DNA of 64,000 nt, from the NCBI RefSeq assembly GCF_030409555.1, contig NZ_JAUFPU010000019.1:344941-408940 (forward strand). The letters are read 5' to 3'. The position numbers and the translations under genes were made by a program. This DNA comes from Chitinimonas viridis. GTDB taxonomy: Bacteria; Pseudomonadota; Gammaproteobacteria; Burkholderiales; Chitinimonadaceae. Below are positions 45,408 to 54,587 of the stretch, piece after piece; the stretch's first letter is position 1, and each line of letters opens with the position of its first letter. The notes beneath the pieces are model-generated. The model was not told the origin of the DNA, searched no databases, and was given only the letters and a program-made list of their open reading frames with translations.

Positions 45408-47843
45408 ATGTCCTTACGTACGTTGTTGCAGCGCATACCGCCTAGTCTCTACTACGTCCTGATCGCAGCGGCATGGATCGCCTTTTCCGATCGCCTGCTC
45501 CATGCTCTGGTCAGTTCGCCCACCCTGATCGCCACACTGCAGACCTTCAAGGGCTGGTTCTTCGTTCTGCTCACCGGCGCCGCTCTGCACTGGCTGATAC
45601 AACGCAGCCGAGCCAGCAACCGCCTGGCCCACCACCGCATACAAGCACTGGCCGGCTTCTATCAAGCGGTCTCCAAGGTCGGCGATGCCGCCATGCGGGC
45701 AGAGCATAGCGAGCCGCTTTACCAGGCCGTCTGCGAGGCCGTCGTCAGCAATCCAGGGATACGCGTCACCGCCGTCACCCGTATCGATCCCGATAAAAAA
45801 CTCCTCCAAAGCTGCTACAGCCTGGGCGAGGCCACCGCCATCTACGCAGAACCGCTGTCGCTGGACCCAGCCAGCTCCCGCGCCGCGCCGGTCTCACTGC
45901 GTGCCATCCAGTCCGGCAAGCCCTTCATCTGCAACGACATCGACAAAGACTACGCGTTTGCCCTGCAGCGGGAGCTGTACCGGGACCATCAACTCAACGC
46001 ATTTGCGGCCTTTCCCCTGTTTGAGGAAGGACGCATAGTCGGCACCCTTACCGTCGCCAGCCAGCATGTGGGCTATTTTGATGCCGAGCTGGTCGAGGTC
46101 ATCACCCGCCTGGCCGACGCCGTCTCCTTCGGCCTGGGCCACCTGCGCCGCCTCCGCCGGCTCAGGCTGATGGACAGGCTGATAGAACGCGCCAACGACG
46201 GCGTCATCGTCACCGACCCCACCGGCGTCATACGCGCCGTCAACCCCCGCTTTTGCGAGATCACCGGCTACACGGTGGACGAAATACTGGGGCAGACCCC
46301 CCGTGTGCTGCAGTCAGGCCGCCAGAGCGCGCAGTTCTACCGCGACATGTGGCAAAGGCTCACCCAGCACGGCCATTGGCGTGGCGAGATATGGAACCGC
46401 CGCCGTAACGGCGAGATCTACCCCGAATGGCTGACCATTTCGTCGGTCAAGAACGAACATGGCGAGACTGAAAACTACCTTGCCGTATTCAGCGACCTCA
46501 GTGAGCGCATCGAGGCCGAGCAACGGATACGCGAACTCACCGCAGTCGACACCCTCACCGGCGTACTCAACGCCGAGGTCTTCCGCGCCCGCCTGGCAGA
46601 ATTCCTGCGGGATACCCGGCAACAAAAGCAGCGTGCCCTGGTGGCCGTGCTCAACCTCAATCGCCTGCGGGTCATCAATCAGGTGTATGGCCGCGAAAAA
46701 GGCGACCGCATACTCAGCGAGATAGGCGAACGCCTGCGCGCCCTGCAACTGAGCAATTCCCTGATGGGCCGGCTGGGCGGCGACGAATTCGGCATCGCCG
46801 TGGGCGGTTTGCACACACTGGAAGATGTGATGCGCATCGCAAGGCGGATAGGCGGCTGCTTCAACGCCCTCTTCGTGCTGGATGCCGACACCCTGCTGAT
46901 ACGGCCCAGCATCGGCGCCGCCTGCTTCCCCGAGCATGGCGAAGACACTGTCAATATCCTGGCCCACGCCACCGCCGCCATGCAGCGCTGCAAGCGCGAG
47001 GCACTCGACACCGTACGACTCTATACGCCCGACCTCTCCCACGAGGTCAACGCCCCGTTCGAACTCGAACAGGACCTGCGCCGCGCCATCGACAACGGCG
47101 AACTCTGGCTGTCCTTCCAGCCCCAGGTCGATATCCGCGACGGCAGGCCCATAGGCATGGAGACCCTGCTGCGCTGGAACCACCCCAGCCTGGGGCCGAT
47201 TTCCCCTGCCAAGTTCATCCCGGTCGCCGAAGAATCCGGCCTCATCCTGCCCATAGGCGAATGGATATTGTTTGAGGCCTGCCGTCAGGCCGCACTCTGG
47301 AACCAAGGCCGGGCCCAGCCGCTGCGGGTCGCCGTGAACGTCTCGGCCGTACAGTTCCAGCGCCAGAACTGGCCCAGGCTGGTCGAGAAAGCCCTTGTAG
47401 CCAGCGGCCTGGATCCCGCCTGCCTGGAACTGGAGGTCACCGAAAGCGTGGTGATGCAGCATATCGACGCCGTCGCCATGCGACTCCGCGCCCTCAAGGC
47501 CCTGGGCGTACAACTTGCCATCGACGACTTCGGAACAGGCTACTCCTCTCTGGCCTACCTCAAGCGCCTGCCCATAGACCGGCTCAAGATAGACCAAAGC
47601 TTTGTGCGGGGCCTGCCCGGCGACGCAGGCGACACCGCCATCACCCGCGCCATCGTCGGCCTGGCTGCCAGCCTGGGTTTCCAGACCATTGCCGAAGGGG
47701 TGGAAACCCTGGAGCAGGCAACCGTATTGAGCCGCATGGGCTGCCCCGAAGCACAAGGCTGGCACTACGCCAAAGCCATGCCCGCCAAAGACTTCAGTGC
47801 CTGGCTGGAAAAACAGGACCAGCGCATCGCCACCAGCAATTAG
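45408..47843 (+). CDS. GAF-PAS-GGDEF-EAL protein with a probably inactive GGDEF domain
   Basis: The protein is 811 aa. Two membrane helices lie in the first 65 residues (YVLIAAAWIAFSDRLL, then WFFVLLTGAALHWLI). A GAF domain covers about 80-245 and a PAS domain about 250-370. In the GGDEF domain the loop GRLGGDEF (near 457) is kept, but the metal-binding DxD is LNLN (near 414) and the substrate segment reads INQVYGREKGD; there is no RxxD site. The EAL domain reads METLLRW (near 583) with DDFGTGYSSL intact (near 704), a variant compatible with phosphodiesterase function. I infer an EAL-only enzyme with a GGDEF regulatory domain. Confidence 0.88.
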   Translation: MSLRTLLQRIPPSLYYVLIAAAWIAFSDRLLHALVSSPTLIATLQTFKGWFFVLLTGAALHWLIQRSRASNRLAHHRIQALAGFYQAVSKVGDAAMRAEHSEPLYQAVCEAVVSNPGIRVTAVTRIDPDKKLLQSCYSLGEATAIYAEPLSLDPASSRAAPVSLRAIQSGKPFICNDIDKDYAFALQRELYRDHQLNAFAAFPLFEEGRIVGTLTVASQHVGYFDAELVEVITRLADAVSFGLGHLRRLRRLRLMDRLIERANDGVIVTDPTGVIRAVNPRFCEITGYTVDEILGQTPRVLQSGRQSAQFYRDMWQRLTQHGHWRGEIWNRRRNGEIYPEWLTISSVKNEHGETENYLAVFSDLSERIEAEQRIRELTAVDTLTGVLNAEVFRARLAEFLRDTRQQKQRALVAVLNLNRLRVINQVYGREKGDRILSEIGERLRALQLSNSLMGRLGGDEFGIAVGGLHTLEDVMRIARRIGGCFNALFVLDADTLLIRPSIGAACFPEHGEDTVNILAHATAAMQRCKREALDTVRLYTPDLSHEVNAPFELEQDLRRAIDNGELWLSFQPQVDIRDGRPIGMETLLRWNHPSLGPISPAKFIPVAEESGLILPIGEWILFEACRQAALWNQGRAQPLRVAVNVSAVQFQRQNWPRLVEKALVASGLDPACLELEVTESVVMQHIDAVAMRLRALKALGVQLAIDDFGTGYSSLAYLKRLPIDRLKIDQSFVRGLPGDAGDTAITRAIVGLAASLGFQTIAEGVETLEQATVLSRMGCPEAQGWHYAKAMPAKDFSAWLEKQDQRIATSN

Positions 47844-47960
47844 CCCCCGCGCCTAGTCCTCCTGTCTCCCCCTACGGTTTCCATCAGCACACGCAACGGC
47901 CGGCATGGCGTCGGCGTATAATCATCCGCTTCGCCGAACCCACCCCATCCGCCGCTCGCC

Positions 47961-50900
47961 ATGCCGCACTTGCTGCCCATACCGCCGCTGCCACCCGCCG
48001 GCCAACGCACCCGACTCGTATTGCCTGCCGGCTCCAGCGATGCCAGCTTGCTCGCCGCGATGGCAGACCAGGTCAAACCCCTGGCCATACTGGCAGCCGA
48101 TGCCCAGACGGCAGCACGGCTAAAGGACGAGATTGCCTGGTTTGCCCCCGGCAAGACCGTCGTCCTCCTGCCCGACTGGGAAACCCTGCCCTACGACAGC
48201 TTCTCGCCGCACCACGATCTGATCTCCGAACGGCTGGCCACGCTGTGGCAGATACGCCAGCAACAGGCCGACGTCATCATCGTCCCGGTACAGACCGCGC
48301 TGATGCCACTGCCACCGGTCGAATACCTCACCGCCTACAGCTTCTTCCTCAAAGCCAAGACCCGGCTGGATGTTGAGAAACTCCGCAGCGACTTGGCCTT
48401 CGCCGGCTACAGCCATGTCACCCAGGTATATGGCCCCGGTGAATTCTCCATCCGTGGCGGCTTGATCGACCTCTTCCCCATGGGCTCCACCCTGCCCTAC
48501 CGGCTGGACCTGTTCGATTCCGACATCGAAACCATCCGTACCTTTGATGTTGATACCCAACGCAGCATCTATCCGGTGCCCGAGATACGCCTGCTGCCAG
48601 CGCGTGAATTCCCGCTCGACGACAACGGCCGCGCCAAGTTCCGCTCGCGTTTTCGCGAGGTATTTGAAGGCGACCCCAGCAAATCGCGCGTCTACAAGGA
48701 TATCTCCAGCGGCCTGATTCCCCCCGGCGTCGAGTACTACCTGCCGCTGTTCTTCGACCAGACCGCCACGCTGTTCGACTACCTGTCCGCAGACGCCCTG
48801 CTGGCACAGCATGGCGACCTGATGCAAGCCTGCGACCGCTTCTGGGCCGATACCCAGAGCCGCTACAAGATGTTGGCCGGCGACCGTGACCGCCCCCTGC
48901 TGCCGCCCAATGAATTGTTCATCGGCACCGACCGCTTCTTCGCCCTGATGAAGCCCTACCGCCGGCTGGAGCTCACCGCCGAAGCCCCAGCGGTAGAGGA
49001 CGCGCGCGAAACCGCCTGGCGCGAAGCCAGCCGAGGCCTGCCCGATCTGCGGGTAGACCGCCGGGCCGACAACCCCATCCAGAAACTGGCCGACTTTGTC
49101 GATGGCTTCGATGGCCGCGTCGTCCTGCTGGCCGAATCCCTGGGCCGCCGCGAGACCCTGCACCAATACTTTGCCGAATACGGCCTCAGCGTCGCCGTAG
49201 CCGAAACCTGGCAGGACTGCCTCGCCAGCACTGAACGAGTACTGCTGGGCGTCTCGCCCCTGGCGGCAGGCTTTATCGTCAGCGGCATGGCCGTGATAAC
49301 CGAGGCCGACCTGTACGGCCACAGCAGCACCCTCAGCCGCCGCAAGGCGCAAAAGCGCAGCAACGCCGAAGGCATGCTGCGCGATCTGTCCGAACTCAAG
49401 GTCGGCGACCCGGTCGTGCACGAACAACACGGCATAGGCCGCTACATGGGCCTGGTCAGCATGGATCTTGGCGAGGGCGTCACCGAGATGCTGCTGCTGG
49501 AATACGCCGGCAGCGACAAGCTCTATGTCCCCGTCGCCCAGTTGCACCTGATCAGCCGCTATGCCGGCGGTGCCGAAGACAGCGCACCGCTGCACAAGCT
49601 GGGTTCAGGTCAATGGGAGAAAGCCAAGCGGAAGGCAGCCGAACAGGTACGCGATACCGCCGCCGAACTGCTCAACCTCTACGCCCGCCGAGCCGCCCGC
49701 GAAGGTTACGCCTTTGGCTTCAAGCCGCACGATTACGAAGCCTTTGCCGACGGCTTCGGCTTCGAGGAAACCGCCGACCAGGCCGGCGCCATCGAAGCCG
49801 TGATCGCCGACATGACCAGCGGCAAGCCCATGGACAGGCTCATCTGTGGCGACGTGGGCTTCGGCAAGACCGAAGTCGCCCTGCGGGCCGCCTACGTGGC
49901 CGTGGCAGACGGCAAGCAGGTCGCCGTGCTGGTCCCCACCACCTTGCTGGCCGAGCAGCACTTCCAGAACTTCTCCGACCGCTTTGCCGACCTGCCAGTA
50001 CGGGTGGCCGAACTCAGCCGCTTCCGCTCCAAGAAAGAAGTCGATGCCGCCGTAGCCGGCATGGAATCAGGCAGCATCGACATCGTCATCGGCACCCACA
50101 AGCTGGTGCAGGACGGCATCAAGTTCAAGAACCTGGGCCTCGTCATCATCGACGAAGAACACCGCTTCGGCGTCCGCCACAAAGAGCAGCTCAAGGCGCT
50201 GCGCAGCGAAGTGGATGTACTCACGCTGACCGCCACCCCCATCCCGCGCACCCTGGCCATGTCACTGGAGGGTCTGCGCGACTTCTCCGTCATCGCCACC
50301 GCCCCCAGCCGCCGGCTGGCCATCAAGACCTTTGTCGCCAACTGGAGCGACGGCGTCATCCGCGAAGCCGTCCTGCGCGAACTCAAGCGCGGCGGCCAGG
50401 TGTTCTTCCTGCATAACGAGGTGGACACCATCATCAATATGCACGAGAAGCTCGCCGCCCTGCTGCCCGAGGCCCGCATCGGCGTCGCCCACGGCCAGAT
50501 GCGCGAACGCGATCTGGAACAGGTGATGCGCGACTTCAACCAGCAGCGCTTCAACCTGCTGCTGTGCACCACCATCATCGAAACTGGTATCGACATTCCC
50601 AATGCCAATACCATCATCATGAACCGCGCCGACAAGTTCGGCCTGGCACAGCTGCACCAGATGCGCGGTCGTGTCGGCCGCTCCCATCACCAGGCCTACG
50701 CCTACCTGCTGGTCCCCGACATCAAAGCCCTGACAGCCTCCGCGCAAAAGCGCCTGGAAGCCATCCAGCAGATGGAAGAACTGGGCTCCGGCTTCTATCT
50801 CGCCATGCACGACCTGGAAATCCGTGGCGCAGGCGAAGTGCTGGGCGACGACCAATCCGGCGAGGTGCAGGAAATCGGCTTCTCACTGTATTCCGCCATG

Positions 50901-51395
50901 CTCAACGAAGCCGTCAAAGCGCTCAAGAAAGGGGTGGAGCCCGATCTCAACGCCCCGCTGGGCGTCGCGACCGAAATCAACCTGCACAGCCCCGCCCTGC
51001 TGCCCAATGACTACTGCCCCGATGTGCACGAACGGCTGGTCATCTACAAGCGCCTGGCCAACTGCGAAACCAACGACGAGCTGGACGACATGCAGCAGGA
51101 ACTGATCGACCGCTTCGGCCTGCTGCCGCCGCCAGCCAAGATCCTGCTCGACTGCCACCGCCTGCGCCTGGTGGCCAAGCCCATGGGCGTGCTCAAGCTA
51201 GATGCCTCCGAGATCGCCATCTCAGTACAGTTTGCCGCCCAGAACACGCTGGACCCCATGAAGGTCATGAAACTGATACAGACCAAGCGCAACTACAAGC
51301 TGGCCGGTCCAGACCGCCTGCGGGTAGAAAGCGCCCTGCCCGATCCCGCCATCAGGGCCGTGCGGGTGAAGGAGCTGCTGGCCGAACTCAGCTGA
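47961..51395 (+). CDS. mfd: Transcription-repair coupling factor Mfd
   Basis: This 1,144-aa ATPase removes stalled RNA polymerase and recruits UvrA. It is of normal length. The UvrB-homology part covers about residues 1-350 (YGPGEFSIRGGLIDLFP). A CarD-like RNA-polymerase-interacting domain lies near 475-545 (GDPVVHEQHGIGRYMGL). The translocase core has Walker A GDVGFGKTEVALRA (near 630) and DEEHRFGVRHKEQLK (near 730). HGQMRERDLEQVM and QMRGRVGRSHHQAYAYLL are helicase motifs V/VI, and the TRCF C-terminal domain ends the chain. It lies between the GGDEF-EAL gene and the peroxiredoxin gene, all on the plus strand. Confidence 0.97.
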   Translation: MPHLLPIPPLPPAGQRTRLVLPAGSSDASLLAAMADQVKPLAILAADAQTAARLKDEIAWFAPGKTVVLLPDWETLPYDSFSPHHDLISERLATLWQIRQQQADVIIVPVQTALMPLPPVEYLTAYSFFLKAKTRLDVEKLRSDLAFAGYSHVTQVYGPGEFSIRGGLIDLFPMGSTLPYRLDLFDSDIETIRTFDVDTQRSIYPVPEIRLLPAREFPLDDNGRAKFRSRFREVFEGDPSKSRVYKDISSGLIPPGVEYYLPLFFDQTATLFDYLSADALLAQHGDLMQACDRFWADTQSRYKMLAGDRDRPLLPPNELFIGTDRFFALMKPYRRLELTAEAPAVEDARETAWREASRGLPDLRVDRRADNPIQKLADFVDGFDGRVVLLAESLGRRETLHQYFAEYGLSVAVAETWQDCLASTERVLLGVSPLAAGFIVSGMAVITEADLYGHSSTLSRRKAQKRSNAEGMLRDLSELKVGDPVVHEQHGIGRYMGLVSMDLGEGVTEMLLLEYAGSDKLYVPVAQLHLISRYAGGAEDSAPLHKLGSGQWEKAKRKAAEQVRDTAAELLNLYARRAAREGYAFGFKPHDYEAFADGFGFEETADQAGAIEAVIADMTSGKPMDRLICGDVGFGKTEVALRAAYVAVADGKQVAVLVPTTLLAEQHFQNFSDRFADLPVRVAELSRFRSKKEVDAAVAGMESGSIDIVIGTHKLVQDGIKFKNLGLVIIDEEHRFGVRHKEQLKALRSEVDVLTLTATPIPRTLAMSLEGLRDFSVIATAPSRRLAIKTFVANWSDGVIREAVLRELKRGGQVFFLHNEVDTIINMHEKLAALLPEARIGVAHGQMRERDLEQVMRDFNQQRFNLLLCTTIIETGIDIPNANTIIMNRADKFGLAQLHQMRGRVGRSHHQAYAYLLVPDIKALTASAQKRLEAIQQMEELGSGFYLAMHDLEIRGAGEVLGDDQSGEVQEIGFSLYSAMLNEAVKALKKGVEPDLNAPLGVATEINLHSPALLPNDYCPDVHERLVIYKRLANCETNDELDDMQQELIDRFGLLPPPAKILLDCHRLRLVAKPMGVLKLDASEIAISVQFAAQNTLDPMKVMKLIQTKRNYKLAGPDRLRVESALPDPAIRAVRVKELLAELS

Positions 51396-51573
51396 CAGCT
51401 AATCACCGGCCCTGACGCCCTCCCTACAACATGCCTGCAACACAGGCGTGCGAGGCTAGTTCAATCAAAACAAGCACTTCGCGCCGGGTGGGAAAAACAA
51501 CAATCCGCCATCCAAGCCTGTGCTTGTATGCCCCCATGTTTTTGACCACAATCAAATCAAACCGGAGGACGTA

Positions 51574-52026
51574 ATGACAGCAGTACCGGCCCTCAGCCTG
51601 CCCATGACGGGCGACCAAATGTTTGACACGGCCCAACTGGCCGGCACCCCCTACGTTCTCTATTTCTACCCCAAGGACAACACCCCAGGCTGCACCACCG
51701 AGGGCGGTGATTTCCGCGATCACCACGCCGCCTTCCAGGCCGCCGGCACCCAGGTGTTCGGCGCCAGCCGCGACAGCCTCAAGTCGCACGAGAACTTCAA
51801 GGCCAAGATGGCCTTCCCCTTCGAGTTGGTATCCGACCCCGAAGAGCAGCTATGCGAAGCCTTCGGCGTAATGAAGATGAAGAACATGTACGGCAAGCAG
51901 GTGCGCGGCATAGAGCGCAGCACCTTTGTCGTCGATGGCAAGGGACAGATTGTGAAGGAATGGCGCGGCGTGAAGGTGCCGGGCCATGTGAGCGATGTGC
52001 TAGCTTTCGTGCAAACGATGAAATGA
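51574..52026 (+). CDS. bcp: Thioredoxin-dependent peroxiredoxin (BCP/PrxQ family)
   Basis: The 150-aa protein starts at ATG 51574, with GGAGG 6 nt upstream. The thioredoxin-fold peroxidase has its peroxidatic Cys in YPKDNTPGCTTEGGDFRD (Cys near residue 43). The resolving Cys expected five residues later in many BCPs is absent (GCTTEGGDF), so it may be the 1-Cys form. GVMKMKNMYGKQVRGIERSTFVVD is the family C-terminal part. It reduces peroxides with thioredoxin or a similar donor. A strong terminator follows 5 nt after the stop. Confidence 0.9.
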   Translation: MTAVPALSLPMTGDQMFDTAQLAGTPYVLYFYPKDNTPGCTTEGGDFRDHHAAFQAAGTQVFGASRDSLKSHENFKAKMAFPFELVSDPEEQLCEAFGVMKMKNMYGKQVRGIERSTFVVDGKGQIVKEWRGVKVPGHVSDVLAFVQTMK

Positions 52027-52030
52027 CCGA

Positions 52031-52057
52031 AACGCCCGTCTCTGTGACGGGCGTTTT
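52031..52057 (+). terminator. Intrinsic terminator after bcp
   Basis: AACGCCCGTC pairs perfectly with GACGGGCGTT (10-bp stem, 5-nt loop) and runs into TTGCTTTG. It starts 5 nt after the bcp stop codon. Confidence 0.8.
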
Positions 52058-52076
52058 GCTTTGTGGAGCCGGATGG

Positions 52077-52196
52077 GCGCCGCGAACAAAACCCAACCTA
52101 GCACTGCTGGCCAAGCGTGCAGCAGGCGCGCGCAGCAGACCGTCCAGGCAGCACGGCCGGTCCGCACCGCAAGGCCAGCCGGGTTTTGTCAGCGGC
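52077..52196. repeat. Palindromic intergenic repeat, copy A
   Basis: This is a ~120-bp imperfect inverted repeat. AACAAAACCCA near the left end mirrors GGGTTTTGT near the right, and inner CTGGC/GCCAG and GGCGCGCGC blocks follow in the same order as in copy B at 58895-59002. It lies between the bcp terminator and phoH and has no coding frame. The structure suggests a folded RNA/DNA element of the REP/MITE type. Confidence 0.65.
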
Positions 52197-52261
52197 ACCG
52201 ATTGGTACCGGTTCTCGCGACGTCGGCCACAAGCCGACCTATCACCTAGCCCGAGGAAAAT

Positions 52262-53665
52262 ATGGCCGCTGCCCGTAAAGCCAAAACCACCAAGCTCTTT
52301 GTGCTGGATACCAATGTACTGATGCACGACCCCACCAGTCTGTTCCGCTTTGAGGAACACGACGTCTGCCTCCCCATGGTCACCCTCGAAGAACTCGACG
52401 GCCACAAAAAAGGCATGAGCGAAGTCGCCCGCAATGCCCGCCAGGCCAGCCGATTCCTGGACGACATCGTCAGCGGCAAGGAAGGCGAGATCAACCAGGG
52501 CGTCTCCCTGAAAGACCCCTCCAAGGGCATGGCCACCGGCAGCCTGTTCCTGCAGACCCAGGCCACCCGCATCGAACTACCTGCTGACCTGCCCGTCGGC
52601 AAGGCCGACAACCAGATACTCACCGTCGTCATGCAACTGGCGCAGCAGCATGCAAAGCGCGAAGTTGTGCTGGTGTCCAAAGACATCAACATGCGCATCA
52701 AGGCCCGCGCCCTGGGTCTGGCGGCAGAAGACTACTTCAACGACCAGGTGCTGGAAGACACCGACCTGCTGTACACCGGCGTACGCGAGATAGACCAAGG
52801 CTTCTGGGAGAAAAACGGCAAAGACATGAAAAGCTGGCAGGAAGGTGGCCGCGCCTACTACCAGCTCAAGGGCAACGACTGCGCCAGCCTGCTGCTCAAC
52901 CAGATGGTCTGGCAGGAAGCCGACAAACCCTTCCTCGCCATGGTCAGGTCGGTCGAAGGCAAGACCGCCGTACTGGAGTCACTCAAGGACTACAGCCACC
53001 CCAAGAACGCCATCTGGGGCATTACCGCCCGCAACCGCGAACAGAACTTCGCCATCAACCTGCTGATGAACCCCGATATCGACTTCGTCACCCTGCTGGG
53101 CCAGGCCGGTACCGGCAAGACCCTGCTGACGCTGGCATCTGCCCTGATGATGACGCTGGAGGAAAAACGCTACACCGAGATCATCATGACCCGCGTCACC
53201 GTGCCGGTAGGAGAGGATATCGGCTTCCTGCCCGGCACCGAAGAAGAAAAGATGGCCCCCTGGATGGGCGCCCTCGAAGACAACCTGGACGTACTGAACC
53301 AGACCGATGGCGAATCTGGCGAATGGGGCCGCGCCGCCACCCGCGACCTGATACGGTCACGCATCAAGATCAAATCGCTCAACTTCATGCGCGGCCGCAC
53401 CTTCCTCAACAAATTCCTCATCATCGACGAAGCGCAGAACCTCACCCCCAAGCAGATGAAGACCCTGATCACCCGTGCCGGCCCCGGCACCAAGGTAGTC
53501 TGCCTGGGCAATATCGCCCAGATCGACACCCCCTACCTGACCGAAGGCTCGTCCGGCCTCACCTACGTGGTGGATCGCTTCAAGGGCTGGGGCCATTCCG
53601 GCCACATCACCCTGCAGCGGGGCGAACGCTCGCGCCTGGCCGACCACGCCGCCGAAGTACTGTAA
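52262..53665 (+). CDS. PhoH-family ATPase with an N-terminal PIN domain
   Basis: The protein is 467 aa from ATG 52262. Residues 1-150 are a PIN ribonuclease-like domain: FVLDTNVLMHDPTSLFRF (acidic residue) and VSKDINMRIKARALGLAAEDY. The C-terminal PhoH ATPase has Walker A GQAGTGKTLLT (near 285) and Walker B FLIIDEAQNLTPKQMKT (near 390). This PIN-PhoH architecture occurs in the PhoH2/YlaK group, proposed to act on RNA in an ATP-dependent way. Two hairpins follow the gene. Confidence 0.93.
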   Translation: MAAARKAKTTKLFVLDTNVLMHDPTSLFRFEEHDVCLPMVTLEELDGHKKGMSEVARNARQASRFLDDIVSGKEGEINQGVSLKDPSKGMATGSLFLQTQATRIELPADLPVGKADNQILTVVMQLAQQHAKREVVLVSKDINMRIKARALGLAAEDYFNDQVLEDTDLLYTGVREIDQGFWEKNGKDMKSWQEGGRAYYQLKGNDCASLLLNQMVWQEADKPFLAMVRSVEGKTAVLESLKDYSHPKNAIWGITARNREQNFAINLLMNPDIDFVTLLGQAGTGKTLLTLASALMMTLEEKRYTEIIMTRVTVPVGEDIGFLPGTEEEKMAPWMGALEDNLDVLNQTDGESGEWGRAATRDLIRSRIKIKSLNFMRGRTFLNKFLIIDEAQNLTPKQMKTLITRAGPGTKVVCLGNIAQIDTPYLTEGSSGLTYVVDRFKGWGHSGHITLQRGERSRLADHAAEVL

Positions 53666-53673
53666 CCTCCCCC

Positions 53674-53760
53674 GCCCTGGCCAGCCTACCCATCAGGCTG
53701 GCCCAGGGCAGGCCCATCCCACCAAACCGCCCGGCCATCGCAGCAAGCCGGGCGTTTTTT
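53674..53760 (+). terminator. Two hairpins ending phoH, the second with a T-tract
   Basis: The first hairpin (53674-53709) pairs GCCCTGGCCAGCCT with AGGCTGG-C-CCAGGGC with one bulge. The second (53728-53754) pairs CGCCCGGC with GCCGGGCG and is followed by TTTTTT. The second is a standard intrinsic terminator. Confidence 0.85.
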
Positions 53761-53816
53761 CATCGCCATTGGCCATACGGCAGCTAAAATGATGGCAGAC
53801 CAACGAGGCGAACCGC

Positions 53817-54587
53817 ATGACCATCATTGCCGTATTCAATCAGAAGGGTGGCGTAGGCAAGACCACCACCACCGCCAACCTGGCCGCCGCCATGGCCCGC
53901 AACGGCTTGGCACCATTGGTGATCGACCTGGACCCGCAGGCTCACCTCACCAGCATGTCCGGCCTCACCCCCAAGGCCAGCCGCACGGTCTACAGCTTCT
54001 ACCAGAACCAGACGCCCCTGTCGGAGCTGGTGACCGAGCTGGGCAACCAGGTCAACCTGATTCCCTCGCACATGGAACTGGCCAAGGTCGACATGATGCT
54101 GACCCAGAACCGGCGCGACTTGCGGCGGCTCAAGAAAGCCATGGCAGACGAAATGCTGGCCGATAGCGACACACCTGTACTGATCGACTGCTGCCCCATG
54201 ATCGGCGTACTGTCGCTCTCAGCGCTGATGGCTGCAGATGTCGTACTGGTACCCGTCACCGCCGAATACCTCGCGATGAACGGCGCCCAGCAGCTCGACC
54301 AGACCCTGAAAGGCCTGGCCACCAAAGGCCTCTATCGCCCGCGCAAGGTATTCATCAACCGCTACCAGCGCGGCCACCCCACCTCAGAAAAAGTCTCTCA
54401 CGAACTGACCCGCCGCTACGGCAAGGACTTCTGCCGCACCCGCGTGTTCGAGAGCCAAAGCATACTCGAAGGCGTAGGCAGCAATCAGGACGTCTTCAGT
54501 TTCGCCCCCGATTCAGAAAGTGCCGAGGACTTCAGCTACCTGTTGGACGAACTGATCGAATCCGGCTTCATCAAGGTGAGTTTGTGA
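53817..54587 (+). CDS. Orphan ParA-family ATPase
   Basis: The protein is 256 aa. The deviant Walker A is QKGGVGKTTTTANLAAA (residues 9-25). LVIDLDPQAHLTS (Walker A' region) and PVLIDCCPMIGVLSLSAL (Walker B) follow. The length and motifs are those of short chromosomal ParA/MinD-like proteins. No parB or parS-like site is adjacent. A TPR gene overlaps its stop by 4 bp (GTGA). That pairing suggests the ATPase positions or regulates a partner other than the chromosome; this is an inference. Confidence 0.85.
   Translation: MTIIAVFNQKGGVGKTTTTANLAAAMARNGLAPLVIDLDPQAHLTSMSGLTPKASRTVYSFYQNQTPLSELVTELGNQVNLIPSHMELAKVDMMLTQNRRDLRRLKKAMADEMLADSDTPVLIDCCPMIGVLSLSALMAADVVLVPVTAEYLAMNGAQQLDQTLKGLATKGLYRPRKVFINRYQRGHPTSEKVSHELTRRYGKDFCRTRVFESQSILEGVGSNQDVFSFAPDSESAEDFSYLLDELIESGFIKVSL

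Noticed and set aside
46314..47765. 483-codon minus-strand open frame inside the GGDEF-EAL gene at 45408
   Set aside because: It is antisense to conserved EAL coding sequence; long antisense frames are common in GC-rich genes.
48120..49595. 491-codon minus-strand open frame inside mfd
   Set aside because: It is antisense to the Mfd coding region, with no motifs of its own and no promoter or ribosome-binding evidence.
53817..54587. Plasmid partition locus
   Set aside because: ParA is surrounded by chromosomal housekeeping genes (mfd, phoH, dnaB), and no parB, replication gene or iteron is present.
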